Assembly (NCBI RefSeq): GCF_023698535.1 | Contig: NZ_JALJCL010000010.1 | Span: 1 to 64,000, forward strand | Length of the DNA stretch: 64,000 bases | Reading direction: 5' to 3' | DNA from: Halorientalis regularis | Lineage (GTDB): Archaea > Halobacteriota > Halobacteria > Halobacteriales > Haloarculaceae | Shown: positions 32,760 through 40,702 of the stretch, one piece after another | Layout: every line of letters begins with the position of its first letter | Position numbering within the stretch: the stretch's first letter is position 1 | Program-made: the position numbers and the translations under genes | The notes under the pieces: generated by a model | The model's database searches: none | What the model saw: the letters and a program-made list of their open reading frames with translations, nothing else | Told to the model about the DNA's origin: nothing

Positions 32760-34432
32760 GTCTGGAAGAACCGGGACCACGCGACGTGGGCCTCACGAAA
32801 GCGGGCGAGGTCAACTACGACGAACTCGAATCCCTGCTCGGTGACGCGGTACTGGACCGGGAGACACACCTCAACGCCGAGGCGTTCGTCATCCGGCCCG
32901 ACGCCGTGCAGGACACCCTGTCGGCGCTGAAGGAAGAGGCCGGCTTCGACTTCCTGAACTGCGTCACCGCACAGGAGTACCAGGATCGCTACGAGACGAT
33001 CTACCACATGACGAAGTACGACGACCGGACCCAGGAGGTCGGCGTCGTCGTCCCCACCAGCAAGGACGATCCCGTCTCGGAGTCGGCCGAACCGGTGTTC
33101 CGGACCGCCGACTGGCACGAGCGGGAGGCCTACGACCTGGTGGGCATCGAGTACGCGGATCACCCGGACATGCGGCGGATTCTCCTGCCAGAAACCTGGC
33201 AGGGGCATCCGCTCTCGATGGACTACGACCAGACCAAGCCCCAGATCGTCACGCTGCGGGAGAACAAGAACCCGCTCGAGGAGGACCAGCGGCTCAACGA
33301 CGACAGCGACACGATGATGCTCAACATCGGGCCCCACCACCCGGCGACCCACGGCGTCCTCCACGTGGAGGCCACGCTGGACGGCGAGCAGGTCGCCGAC
33401 GTGGAGCCCGACATCGGCTACATCCACCGCTGTGAGGAGCAGATGTGCCAGCAGGGCACCTACCGCCACCAGATCATGCCCTACCCCGACCGGTGGGACT
33501 GGGGCGGTGCGGGCCTGCTGAACGAGTGGGCCTACGCCCGGACGGCCGAGGAACTGGCCGACATCGACGTGCCCGAGTACGCGCAGGTCATCCGGACGAT
33601 GTCCGGCGAACTGTCGCGGATTCTCTCGCACATGCTCGCGGTGGCCGCGTACGCGCTGGACGTCGTCGGGGACTTCACCGCCACCTTCATGTACGGGATG
33701 CAGGACCGGGAGACGGTCCAGAACATCCTCGAAGACCTGACCGGCCAGCGGCTGATGTTCAACTACTTCCGGCTGGGCGGGGTCGCCTGGGACCTGCCCG
33801 AACCCCGCGAGGAGTTCTTCGAGAAGATCCGGGCGTTCATCGACGACCTGCCCGAGAAACTGGAGGAGTACCACAACCTGCTGACCAGCAACGAGATCCT
33901 GCAGGTCCGGACCGTCGACACCGGCCGGCTGGAACCCGAGGTCGCCAAGAACTACGGCGCGACGGGGCCGGTCGCCCGTGGCTCGGGGATCGACTACGAC
34001 GTTCGGCGCGACGACCCGTACGGCTACTACGACAAGCTCGACTGGGACGTGGTCACCGAGGAGGGCTGTGACAACTACGCCCGTCTGCTGGTGCGGCTCC
34101 AGGAAGTCGAGGAGTCGGCCAAGATCATCAACCAGTGTGTCGACCTGCTGGAGGACTGGCCCGAAGAGGACCGGACGATTCAGGCCAACGTCCCCCGGAC
34201 GATCAAGCCCGAACCGGACACGGAGGTCTACAAGTCCGTCGAGGCCGCGAAGGGCGAACTCGGGATCTACATCCGCTCGGACGGGACCGACAGTCCCGCC
34301 CGGTTCAAGATCCGCGGCGGGTCGTTCTCCAACCTGCAGACGCTCCCGGAGATGGCCGAGGGCGAGTACATCGCGGACCTGATCGCGTCGCTGGGTAGCC
34401 TGGACACGATCATGGGCGAGGTGGACCGTTGA
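32756..34432 (+). CDS. nuoCD: Complex I fused subunit C-D (NuoCD)
   Basis: A 558-residue fusion: residues 1-165 are NuoC (30 kDa type; YDLVGIEYADHPDMRRILLP) and about 175-558 are NuoD (49 kDa type, descended from the hydrogenase large subunit; NIGPHHPATHGVLHVE, GYIHRCEEQMCQQGTYRHQ). NuoD lines the quinone-binding cavity next to NuoB. Fusion of C and D is known in several bacteria and in haloarchaea. The stop overlaps the nuoH start by one base (TGATG). Confidence 0.94.
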   Translation: MSLEEPGPRDVGLTKAGEVNYDELESLLGDAVLDRETHLNAEAFVIRPDAVQDTLSALKEEAGFDFLNCVTAQEYQDRYETIYHMTKYDDRTQEVGVVVPTSKDDPVSESAEPVFRTADWHEREAYDLVGIEYADHPDMRRILLPETWQGHPLSMDYDQTKPQIVTLRENKNPLEEDQRLNDDSDTMMLNIGPHHPATHGVLHVEATLDGEQVADVEPDIGYIHRCEEQMCQQGTYRHQIMPYPDRWDWGGAGLLNEWAYARTAEELADIDVPEYAQVIRTMSGELSRILSHMLAVAAYALDVVGDFTATFMYGMQDRETVQNILEDLTGQRLMFNYFRLGGVAWDLPEPREEFFEKIRAFIDDLPEKLEEYHNLLTSNEILQVRTVDTGRLEPEVAKNYGATGPVARGSGIDYDVRRDDPYGYYDKLDWDVVTEEGCDNYARLLVRLQEVEESAKIINQCVDLLEDWPEEDRTIQANVPRTIKPEPDTEVYKSVEAAKGELGIYIRSDGTDSPARFKIRGGSFSNLQTLPEMAEGEYIADLIASLGSLDTIMGEVDR

Positions 34433-35475
34433 TGACGCTGTCGGACACCATCGCCGGGCTGCTCGGCCTGAACGCGAACGATCCGCTGCAGTTTTTCATC
34501 GCGGCGATCATCGCGTCGGCCATCGTCGGCACGTTCATGCTCGTGAACGTCGCTATCGCGGGGCCGTGGGCCAAGCGGAAGATCACCGCGGCCTTTACCG
34601 ACCGGATCGCAGTCAACCGGATCGGACCCTTCGGCCTGATGATCATCGTGGCCGACGCGGTGCGACTGCTGTCGAAGGAACTGATCGTCCCCGAGAAGGT
34701 CGATCGCCCGGCGTGGGACCTCGCGCCGCTGATCATCGCAGGGTCCGCGCTCTTTGGCTTCGCCGTCATTCCGATGGGGAGCGGCGTCCAGGTCGCCGAC
34801 CCCGAGGTCGGTCTCGCGTACGTGTTCGCGGTCGCGTCGCTGGCCTCGATCGGCCTCGTGATGGCTGGCTACGCGTCGAACAACAAGTACTCGATGCTGG
34901 GCGGACTGCGCGCGGTCGCGCAGAACCTGGCCTACGAGATTCCGCTGGTGTTGACGGGCGTGTCGGTGGTCCTCTTCGCCGGCACGCTCCGGATGAGCGA
35001 AATCGTCGCGGCCCAGACCGAGACGCTCGTGACCATCGCCGGTATCGGAATCCCGTCGTGGTACGCGTTCGTCAACCCGTTCGCGTTCGTGCTCTTCCTG
35101 GTGGCCAATCTGGCCGAGGTCGGCCGGAACCCGTTCGACACGCCGGAGGCACCGACCGAGATCGTCGCGGGGTACCAGACGGAGTACTCCTCGGTGTACT
35201 TCGTGCTGATGTACCTCGGGGAGTTCATCCACATCTTCCTCGGTGGTGCGATCATCACGACGATCTTCCTCGGCGGGCCGACCGGGCCGGTCCTGCCCGG
35301 GATCGTCTGGTTCCTGATCAAGATCTGGGCAGTGTTCCTGTTCACCCAGTGGGCGCGGTCGGCGCTGCCCCGGGTTCGTATCGACCAGCTCATCGAGATT
35401 GGCTGGAAGGGGATGCTCGTACTCTCCTTCGCCAATCTAGTCCTGACGGCGATCATCGTCGGGGTGATCGCCTGA
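34432..35475 (+). CDS. nuoH: Complex I subunit H (NuoH)
   Basis: A 347-residue subunit with eight or so membrane helices forming the quinone channel between peripheral and membrane arms. Signature regions are DRIAVNRIGPFGLMIIVADA, the quinone-site loop AEVGRNPFDTPEAPTEIVAG, and WARSALPRVRIDQLIEIGWK. Start ATG at 34432 overlaps the nuoCD stop; a TTG one codon upstream is a less likely alternative. Its stop overlaps a ten-codon reading frame that leads into nuoI. Confidence 0.94.
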   Translation: MTLSDTIAGLLGLNANDPLQFFIAAIIASAIVGTFMLVNVAIAGPWAKRKITAAFTDRIAVNRIGPFGLMIIVADAVRLLSKELIVPEKVDRPAWDLAPLIIAGSALFGFAVIPMGSGVQVADPEVGLAYVFAVASLASIGLVMAGYASNNKYSMLGGLRAVAQNLAYEIPLVLTGVSVVLFAGTLRMSEIVAAQTETLVTIAGIGIPSWYAFVNPFAFVLFLVANLAEVGRNPFDTPEAPTEIVAGYQTEYSSVYFVLMYLGEFIHIFLGGAIITTIFLGGPTGPVLPGIVWFLIKIWAVFLFTQWARSALPRVRIDQLIEIGWKGMLVLSFANLVLTAIIVGVIA

Positions 35476-35507
35476 TGATCGACGGCGTATTCGGAGGTAA
35501 CCCATGA
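35475..35507 (+). other. Ten-codon mini-reading frame linking nuoH and nuoI
   Basis: An ATG at 35475 overlaps the nuoH stop (TGATG) and opens a frame encoding MIDGVFGGNP, whose TGA overlaps the nuoI ATG (ATGA at 35504-35507). A GGAGGT ribosome-binding sequence lies inside it at 35492-35497, seven bases before the nuoI start. The mini-frame could carry ribosomes from nuoH to nuoI, or it may be chance. No peptide function is implied. Confidence 0.35.
35492..35497 (+). promoter_or_regulatory. Strong ribosome-binding site of nuoI
   Basis: GGAGGT lies six bases before the ATG at 35504. Clear Shine-Dalgarno sequences are uncommon in this window, where most starts are leaderless or overlap a stop codon. 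Confidence 0.6.
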
Positions 35508-35965
35508 TCGGAATGCTCAAATCCATGGCGACGACGATGAAACACGCGCTCGACGGGGAGACGTTCACCGTCGAGTATCCGGAAGAAGCACCCGAAGTGA
35601 GCCCCCGGTTCCGCGGGGTCCACAAGTTCAGCCAGGAGCGCTGTATCTGGTGTCGGCAGTGCGAGAACGTCTGCCCCAACGACACGATTCAGATCGTCAC
35701 CGACGAGCAGCGCAACGGTGAGGAGTACAACCTCCACATCGGGCAGTGTATCTACTGCCGGCTCTGTGAGGAGGTCTGCCCCGTCGACGCCATCCTGCTG
35801 ACCCAGAACTTCGAGTTCACCGCCGACACGAAAGACGAACTCGCCTATAACAAGGAACAGCTCAAGAACGTTCCCTGGTACAAGGACATCGATCCGCTGG
35901 AGTCCCGCGAACCGGACCGGGGCGCGTGGATCGGCGAAGGCGAGGGCGAACTCGACTACCAGTAA
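35504..35965 (+). CDS. nuoI: Complex I subunit I (NuoI), two 4Fe-4S clusters
   Basis: A 153-residue ferredoxin-like subunit carrying clusters N6a and N6b. Two complete motifs are present: CIWCRQCENVCP (with nearby NDTIQIV) and CIYCRLCEEVCPVDAI. In the absence of NuoEFG this subunit is the likely electron entry site, for example for reduced ferredoxin or F420H2 dehydrogenase-like partners, although the donor is not shown. The C-terminus is highly acidic. A possible terminator follows directly. Confidence 0.95.
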   Translation: MIGMLKSMATTMKHALDGETFTVEYPEEAPEVSPRFRGVHKFSQERCIWCRQCENVCPNDTIQIVTDEQRNGEEYNLHIGQCIYCRLCEEVCPVDAILLTQNFEFTADTKDELAYNKEQLKNVPWYKDIDPLESREPDRGAWIGEGEGELDYQ

Positions 35966-35975
35966 CCACGGGCGA

Positions 35976-36002
35976 CCGGCCGCCGTCCGGGTGCAGCTTT
36001 TT
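35976..36002 (+). terminator. Possible terminator between nuoI and nuoJ1
   Basis: CCGG at 35976-35979 and CCGG at 35987-35990 can pair, with five T residues at 35998-36002. This lies in a 201-base gap inside the nuo gene set, so the genes may be expressed as two units. Confidence 0.35.
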
Positions 36003-36040
36003 CCCCGATCCGTCTGAACGACACGTAACACCAGACGCAC

Positions 36041-36160
36041 ATGACACACGACAATCACACCGGCGGGCAAACCGACGCGTCTCGGTCGGGAACCCGATCT
36101 CCGAGACGCACGCGCGAATCTGATAAAGAAATCTTCAAAGGCCCGCCGATTGGAGAGTGA
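36041..36160 (+). CDS. Candidate 39-residue hydrophilic protein before nuoJ1
   Basis: An ATG-to-TGA frame of 39 codons ends six bases before the nuoJ1 ATG. The product is polar, rich in Arg, Ser, Thr and Asp, and ends with KEIFKGPPIGE. Only about 58 percent of its third positions are G or C, well below the surrounding genes, so coding is uncertain. The same stretch could instead be the promoter region of nuoJ1-N. Confidence 0.2.
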   Translation: MTHDNHTGGQTDASRSGTRSPRRTRESDKEIFKGPPIGE

Positions 36161-36166
36161 AGTAAG

Positions 36167-36442
36167 ATGGCACTGTACGAAACCATAGCATTCGGGTTGT
36201 TCGCGTTCGTCACGATCGCGAGCAGCCTCGGCGTCGTCCTCTTACGGGACATGTGGCACTCAGCGCTCATGCTGGGCGTCGCGTTGCTCAGCGTCGCGAT
36301 CCACTACGTGATGTTGCGCGCGGAGTTCGTCGCAACGATGCAGATACTCGTGTACGTGGGCGGCGTCTTGATCCTGATCACCTTCGCCGTGATGCTCACT
36401 CGCAAGGACGAGCCGGCGGAGTCGTCCGAGGTGGCAACATGA
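36167..36442 (+). CDS. nuoJ1: Complex I subunit J, N-terminal half (NuoJ1)
   Basis: A 91-residue membrane protein equal to the first half of NuoJ: helices up to about residue 85 with the conserved YVMLRAEFVATMQILVYVGG segment of TM3, which carries the pi-bulge helix in bacterial NuoJ. The remaining helices are encoded by the next gene, which overlaps by 4 bases. Split NuoJ is common in haloarchaea. A membrane-arm subunit of complex I. Confidence 0.9.
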   Translation: MALYETIAFGLFAFVTIASSLGVVLLRDMWHSALMLGVALLSVAIHYVMLRAEFVATMQILVYVGGVLILITFAVMLTRKDEPAESSEVAT

Positions 36443-36789
36443 CGACCCGCCCACGGCTGGCGAACGAGGTCAACTGGGCGGCAGGGATCGCCGCCATCGG
36501 TCTCTTCGCCGTGCTAGCGGCCGTCTTCGTCACCGCCGGGTTCCCCGGTGCGGCAGGGTTCAGTGACAAGGGGTCGATCACGGCGAGCATCGGCTACGCG
36601 ATGTTCGACATGCCCGACCAGGCTACGTTCCCGAGCGAGAACTTCCTGATAGTGTTCGAGATCATCGACCTCGTGCTGGTGGCCGCACTGGTCGTCGCCG
36701 TCATGCTGGCCCGGCGAGACGACGGGTCCATCCGCGGCGTGCTGACCGACGGCGGGCGTGACCAGAAACGGGACGGAGGTGACGACTGA
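36439..36789 (+). CDS. nuoJ2: Complex I subunit J, C-terminal half (NuoJ2)
   Basis: A 116-residue protein with two membrane helices corresponding to the last part of NuoJ, ending in VFEIIDLVLVAALVVAVMLA and a charged tail. ATG at 36439 overlaps the nuoJ1 stop; nuoK starts directly after its stop. The split lies in the cytosolic loop after TM3. Confidence 0.85.
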   Translation: MTTRPRLANEVNWAAGIAAIGLFAVLAAVFVTAGFPGAAGFSDKGSITASIGYAMFDMPDQATFPSENFLIVFEIIDLVLVAALVVAVMLARRDDGSIRGVLTDGGRDQKRDGGDD

Positions 36790-37092
36790 ATGGTCCCGGC
36801 CGAGTACTACCTGTTGCTGTCGGCCGCGATGTTCTGTATCGGGCTGTTCGGCATCCTCACGCGGCGTAACGCGTTGATCTTCCTGATGTCCGTCGAGTTG
36901 ATGCTCAACGCGGCGAACATCAACCTCGTGGCGTTCTCCTACCAGTGGGGGAACCTCACGGGACAGGTGTTCAGCCTGTTCACGATGGCGCTGGCCGCGG
37001 CCGAGGTCGCCATCGGAATCGGGATCATCCTGGTGCTGTACCGCAACTTCGCGGACATCGACGTGACCAAACCGACGACTATGAGGTGGTAA
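36790..37092 (+). CDS. nuoK: Complex I subunit K (NuoK)
   Basis: A 100-residue subunit with three membrane helices, homologous to MrpC. The conserved acidic residues of helices 2 and 3 are seen in FLMSVELMLNAANINLVAF (Glu) and LAAAEVAIGIGIIL (Glu), which lie on the proton path. Length is standard. Its ATG abuts the nuoJ2 stop. Confidence 0.94.
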   Translation: MVPAEYYLLLSAAMFCIGLFGILTRRNALIFLMSVELMLNAANINLVAFSYQWGNLTGQVFSLFTMALAAAEVAIGIGIILVLYRNFADIDVTKPTTMRW

Positions 37093-37093
37093 G

Positions 37094-39163
37094 ATGGTGA
37101 GTGCATTCGAGTTCGTTCCGGCGATCGCGGTGCTGCCACTCGTATCGTTCGTGGTCGCGCTGACCTTCGGGAAGTGGATGCCCAAGAAGGGTGCGCTGGC
37201 CGGCATCTTCGCGACGGCCGGCTCGCTGCTCATCTCGATCTGGACCGCGCTGACGGTCGCGGGCTTCCTCGGCTCGGAGACCGCGTACCACGAAGAGATC
37301 TGGACCTTCGCGACGGGAATCGGCACCTTCGATCTGCATCTCGGCGTCTTCGTCGATCCACTCTCCTCGCTGATGCTGTTGATCGTCTCGCTGATTTCGC
37401 TCCTCGTGTTCGTCTTCTCGCTTGGCTACATGAACGACGAGGACGAGACCGGGCTCCCCCGGTACTACGCCTCGCTCTCGCTCTTTAGCTTCAGCATGCT
37501 CGCGTTCGTCTTCGCGGACAACATCCTGATGGCGTTCATGTTCTTCGAGCTGGTGGGCCTGTGTTCGTTCCTGCTCATCGGCTTCTGGTTCCGCGAGGAT
37601 GCACCGCCCAGCGCCGCGAAGAAGGCCTTTCTGGTCACCCGCTTCGGTGACTTCTTCTTCCTGATCGGCGTCGTCGGCATCTTCGCCACCTTCGGCACGG
37701 GCCTGTTCGCCACGGAGGCGGGCTTCCCCGCGATGGCAGAGCAGGCGATCACCGGGGAGATGCCCGGGCCGGTCAGTGAGTTCCTCTCGGCTGTCGGCAT
37801 GGGGGCCCAGCAGTGGTTCACCATCCTGGGCCTGCTCGTGCTCGGTGGCGTCGTGGGCAAGTCGGCGCAGTTCCCGCTACACACGTGGCTCCCCGACGCG
37901 ATGGAAGGTCCGACCCCCGTCTCCGCGCTGATCCACGCGGCGACGATGGTCGCGGCCGGTGTCTATCTGGTCGCGCGCATGTACGGGTTCTACCTGCTGA
38001 CCCCGACGACGATGGCCATCATCGCGCTGATCGGTGGCTTCACCGCCCTGTTCGCGGCGACGATGGGCGTCGTCAAACAGGAACTCAAGCAGGTGCTGGC
38101 GTACTCCACCATCTCTCAGTACGGGTATATGATGCTCGCGCTGGGCTCGGGTGGGTACGTCGCCGCGGTCTTCCACCTGACCACCCACGCCGTGTTCAAG
38201 GCCCTACTCTTCCTCGGCGCGGGGTCGGTCATCATCGCCATGCACCACAACGAGAACATGTGGGACATGGGCGGCCTCAAAGAAAAGATGCCCGTGACCT
38301 ACTGGACGTTCCTCTCGGGCTCGCTCGCGCTGGCGGGCATCGTCCCGTTCGCGGGCTTCTGGTCCAAGGACGAAGTGCTGTACGAGGCACTGATCCACGG
38401 CCTCGGTAACCCGGTCCTGCTCGTCGCGTGGGCGATGGGCCTGCTGGCCGTCTTCCTGACCGGCTTCTACACCTTCCGGATGGTCTTCCTGACCTTCCAC
38501 GGTGAGCCCCGGTCCGATACGGCCGAGGACCCCGAGTCGGTGCGCTGGAACGTGAAGCTCCCGCTCGGCATCCTCGGCGTGTTGGCGGCGACTATCGGCT
38601 TCATCAACATGGTGCCGATCAAGAAGCTGACCGGGCTGAAGATCGACTTCCTCCACAAGTGGCTGGTCGGCTCCGAGACGCTCAACGCGGAGTTCCTGAC
38701 CGGGCTCGAACACTACGAGCCGATTCTGAAGAACGTCGCTGGGATCGAAGCGAGCTACATCGCCGGCTCCGAGATTACGACGCTGCTGCTCTCCGCGGCG
38801 CTGTCGCTGGGGCTGGCACTGGCCGGTGTCGGACTGGCCTACCGGCTGTACGCGGTGCCGGAGCCGGTCGAACACACGAAGAAACTCGGCGGTCTGCGGA
38901 CGCTGCTCATGCACAACTACTACCAGGACGAGTATCAGGTGTGGCTGGCGGAGGGCGTGACCCTCCCACTGGCCCGCGTGGCCGACACGTTCGACCAGGG
39001 AATCATCGACGGCGTCGTCAACGGAATCTCTAGCGTGAGCCTGTTCTCGGGCGACCGCGTCCGACGGATTCAGACTGGCGTCGTCTCCAACTACGCGGCC
39101 CTGCTGACCATCGGGCTCGCGCTCCTGTTGATCGCCTTCGGCATCGTCGGGGGGTGGTTCTGA
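37094..39163 (+). CDS. nuoL: Complex I subunit L (NuoL)
   Basis: A 689-residue antiporter-like proton-pumping subunit with about 16 membrane helices. It contains the family core GKSAQFPLHTWLPDAMEGPT, PVSALIHAATMVAAGVYLVA and VKQELKQVLAYSTISQYGYM with the lysine and glutamate/histidine residues of the proton channel. The C-terminal region includes the long lateral helix that spans the membrane arm. Starts one base after the nuoK stop and abuts nuoM. Confidence 0.95.
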   Translation: MVSAFEFVPAIAVLPLVSFVVALTFGKWMPKKGALAGIFATAGSLLISIWTALTVAGFLGSETAYHEEIWTFATGIGTFDLHLGVFVDPLSSLMLLIVSLISLLVFVFSLGYMNDEDETGLPRYYASLSLFSFSMLAFVFADNILMAFMFFELVGLCSFLLIGFWFREDAPPSAAKKAFLVTRFGDFFFLIGVVGIFATFGTGLFATEAGFPAMAEQAITGEMPGPVSEFLSAVGMGAQQWFTILGLLVLGGVVGKSAQFPLHTWLPDAMEGPTPVSALIHAATMVAAGVYLVARMYGFYLLTPTTMAIIALIGGFTALFAATMGVVKQELKQVLAYSTISQYGYMMLALGSGGYVAAVFHLTTHAVFKALLFLGAGSVIIAMHHNENMWDMGGLKEKMPVTYWTFLSGSLALAGIVPFAGFWSKDEVLYEALIHGLGNPVLLVAWAMGLLAVFLTGFYTFRMVFLTFHGEPRSDTAEDPESVRWNVKLPLGILGVLAATIGFINMVPIKKLTGLKIDFLHKWLVGSETLNAEFLTGLEHYEPILKNVAGIEASYIAGSEITTLLLSAALSLGLALAGVGLAYRLYAVPEPVEHTKKLGGLRTLLMHNYYQDEYQVWLAEGVTLPLARVADTFDQGIIDGVVNGISSVSLFSGDRVRRIQTGVVSNYAALLTIGLALLLIAFGIVGGWF

Positions 39164-40702
39164 ATGCTGGTCGAACTGCTCATCGTCTTCGCGCTGATGG
39201 CGGCGGGACTGGTCTTCCTCGTCCCCGACGAGTACGCGGGCCAGTTCGCAGCCGTTCTCAGTCTCGTCCCCGTCGGCGTGAGCCTGTGGATGTACAGCAT
39301 CTTCGACGGCACGGGCAACGCCCTGCTCGAAGGGGGGCAGCCCGCCTTCGAGACGGTGGCGAACTGGATCACGCTCGGGCCGTACGCGATCAGCTGGCAC
39401 GTCGGTCTCGACGGCGTGAGCATGCCGCTGGTCGTGTTGACCACGCTCCTGACCACGCTGGCCATCGTCAGCGCGTGGACGCCCATCGACGAACGGGAGT
39501 CCCAGTTCTACGGGCTGGTCCTGTTCATGCAGGCCGCGCTGATCGGCGTCTTCGCGGCGCTTGACTTCCTGCTGTGGTTCGTCTTCTGGGAGGCCGTCCT
39601 CGTGCCGATGTACTTCCTCATCGGCGTCTGGGGCGGGCCACGCCGGAAGTACGCCGCGATCAAGTTCTTCGTCTACACCAACGTGGCCAGCCTCGTGATG
39701 TTCGCTGGCTTTTTCACACTGGTATTCGGTCTCGGTGACTCCATCAGCACGCTGGGCCTGCCGGCCATCGCGCAGGCACTCGAAGCGGGACAGCTCGGCA
39801 GCGTCGGCGGCTTCGGCCCCGGCACGGTGAAACTGGCGGCCTTCGCCGCGCTGTTCTTCGGTTTCGCGGTCAAGGTCCCGGTCGTCCCGTTCCACACGTG
39901 GCTGCCGGACGCACACGTCGAGGCACCAACCCCCGTGTCGGTGCTGCTGGCGGGTGTCCTGCTGAAGATGGGGACCTACGCACTGCTCCGGTTCAACTTC
40001 ACGATGCTTGCGGACGTGGCGCGGGCCAACGCGGCGCTCATCGCCATCTTCGCGGTCGTCTCGGTGATCTACGGGGCACTGCTGGCGCTGGCCCAGCAGG
40101 ACCTCAAGCGGATCGTCGCCTACTCCTCGATCTCCTCGATGGGGTACGTCATCCTGGGGCTGATCGCGTTCACGCCCCACGGCGTCGGCGGGGCGACGTT
40201 CCAGATGGTCAGCCACGGCCTGATCTCCGGGCTGATGTTCATGGCGGTCGGCGTCATCTACAACGAGACCCACACCCGGATGATCGGCGACATGTCCGGG
40301 ATGGCCGACCGGATGCCCGTCACCGCGGGCGTGTTCGTCGCGGCCGCCTTCGGCTACATGGGCCTGCCGCTGATGAGCGGCTTCGCGGCCGAGGTGCTGG
40401 TGTTCATGGGCGCGTTCCGGTCGACGACGATTCCGATGGCCCCGCTCTTTACCGGAATCGCGATGTTCGGCATCGTGATCGTGGCGGGCTACCTGCTGCG
40501 TGCGATGCAGAAGACGCTGTTCGGGCCCTTCCGGCTCGAAACGGACTACGAGATCGGGCGTGCCCCGCTACAGGACGTGGCGCCGCTGTTCGTCCTGCTG
40601 GCGCTGGTCATCGCGCTGGGCGTCGCGCCTGATCTGTTCTACCGGATGATCCAGGACGCAGTGTTCGAAGTGACGGCACTGGGCCTGGGAGGTGGTGCCT
40701 GA
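39164..40702 (+). CDS. nuoM: Complex I subunit M (NuoM)
   Basis: A 512-residue antiporter-like subunit with about 14 helices. Signature sequences are FFWEAVLVPMYFLIGVWGG (key Glu), VPFHTWLPDAHVEAPTPVSV and QQDLKRIVAYSSISSMGYVI. It starts directly after the nuoL stop and overlaps nuoN by one base. Confidence 0.95.
   Translation: MLVELLIVFALMAAGLVFLVPDEYAGQFAAVLSLVPVGVSLWMYSIFDGTGNALLEGGQPAFETVANWITLGPYAISWHVGLDGVSMPLVVLTTLLTTLAIVSAWTPIDERESQFYGLVLFMQAALIGVFAALDFLLWFVFWEAVLVPMYFLIGVWGGPRRKYAAIKFFVYTNVASLVMFAGFFTLVFGLGDSISTLGLPAIAQALEAGQLGSVGGFGPGTVKLAAFAALFFGFAVKVPVVPFHTWLPDAHVEAPTPVSVLLAGVLLKMGTYALLRFNFTMLADVARANAALIAIFAVVSVIYGALLALAQQDLKRIVAYSSISSMGYVILGLIAFTPHGVGGATFQMVSHGLISGLMFMAVGVIYNETHTRMIGDMSGMADRMPVTAGVFVAAAFGYMGLPLMSGFAAEVLVFMGAFRSTTIPMAPLFTGIAMFGIVIVAGYLLRAMQKTLFGPFRLETDYEIGRAPLQDVAPLFVLLALVIALGVAPDLFYRMIQDAVFEVTALGLGGGA

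Noticed and set aside
38204-40273. Minus-strand open frame of 689 codons
   Set aside because: Antisense to nuoL and nuoM, which are unmistakable; the translation is polar His/Asp/Arg repeats.
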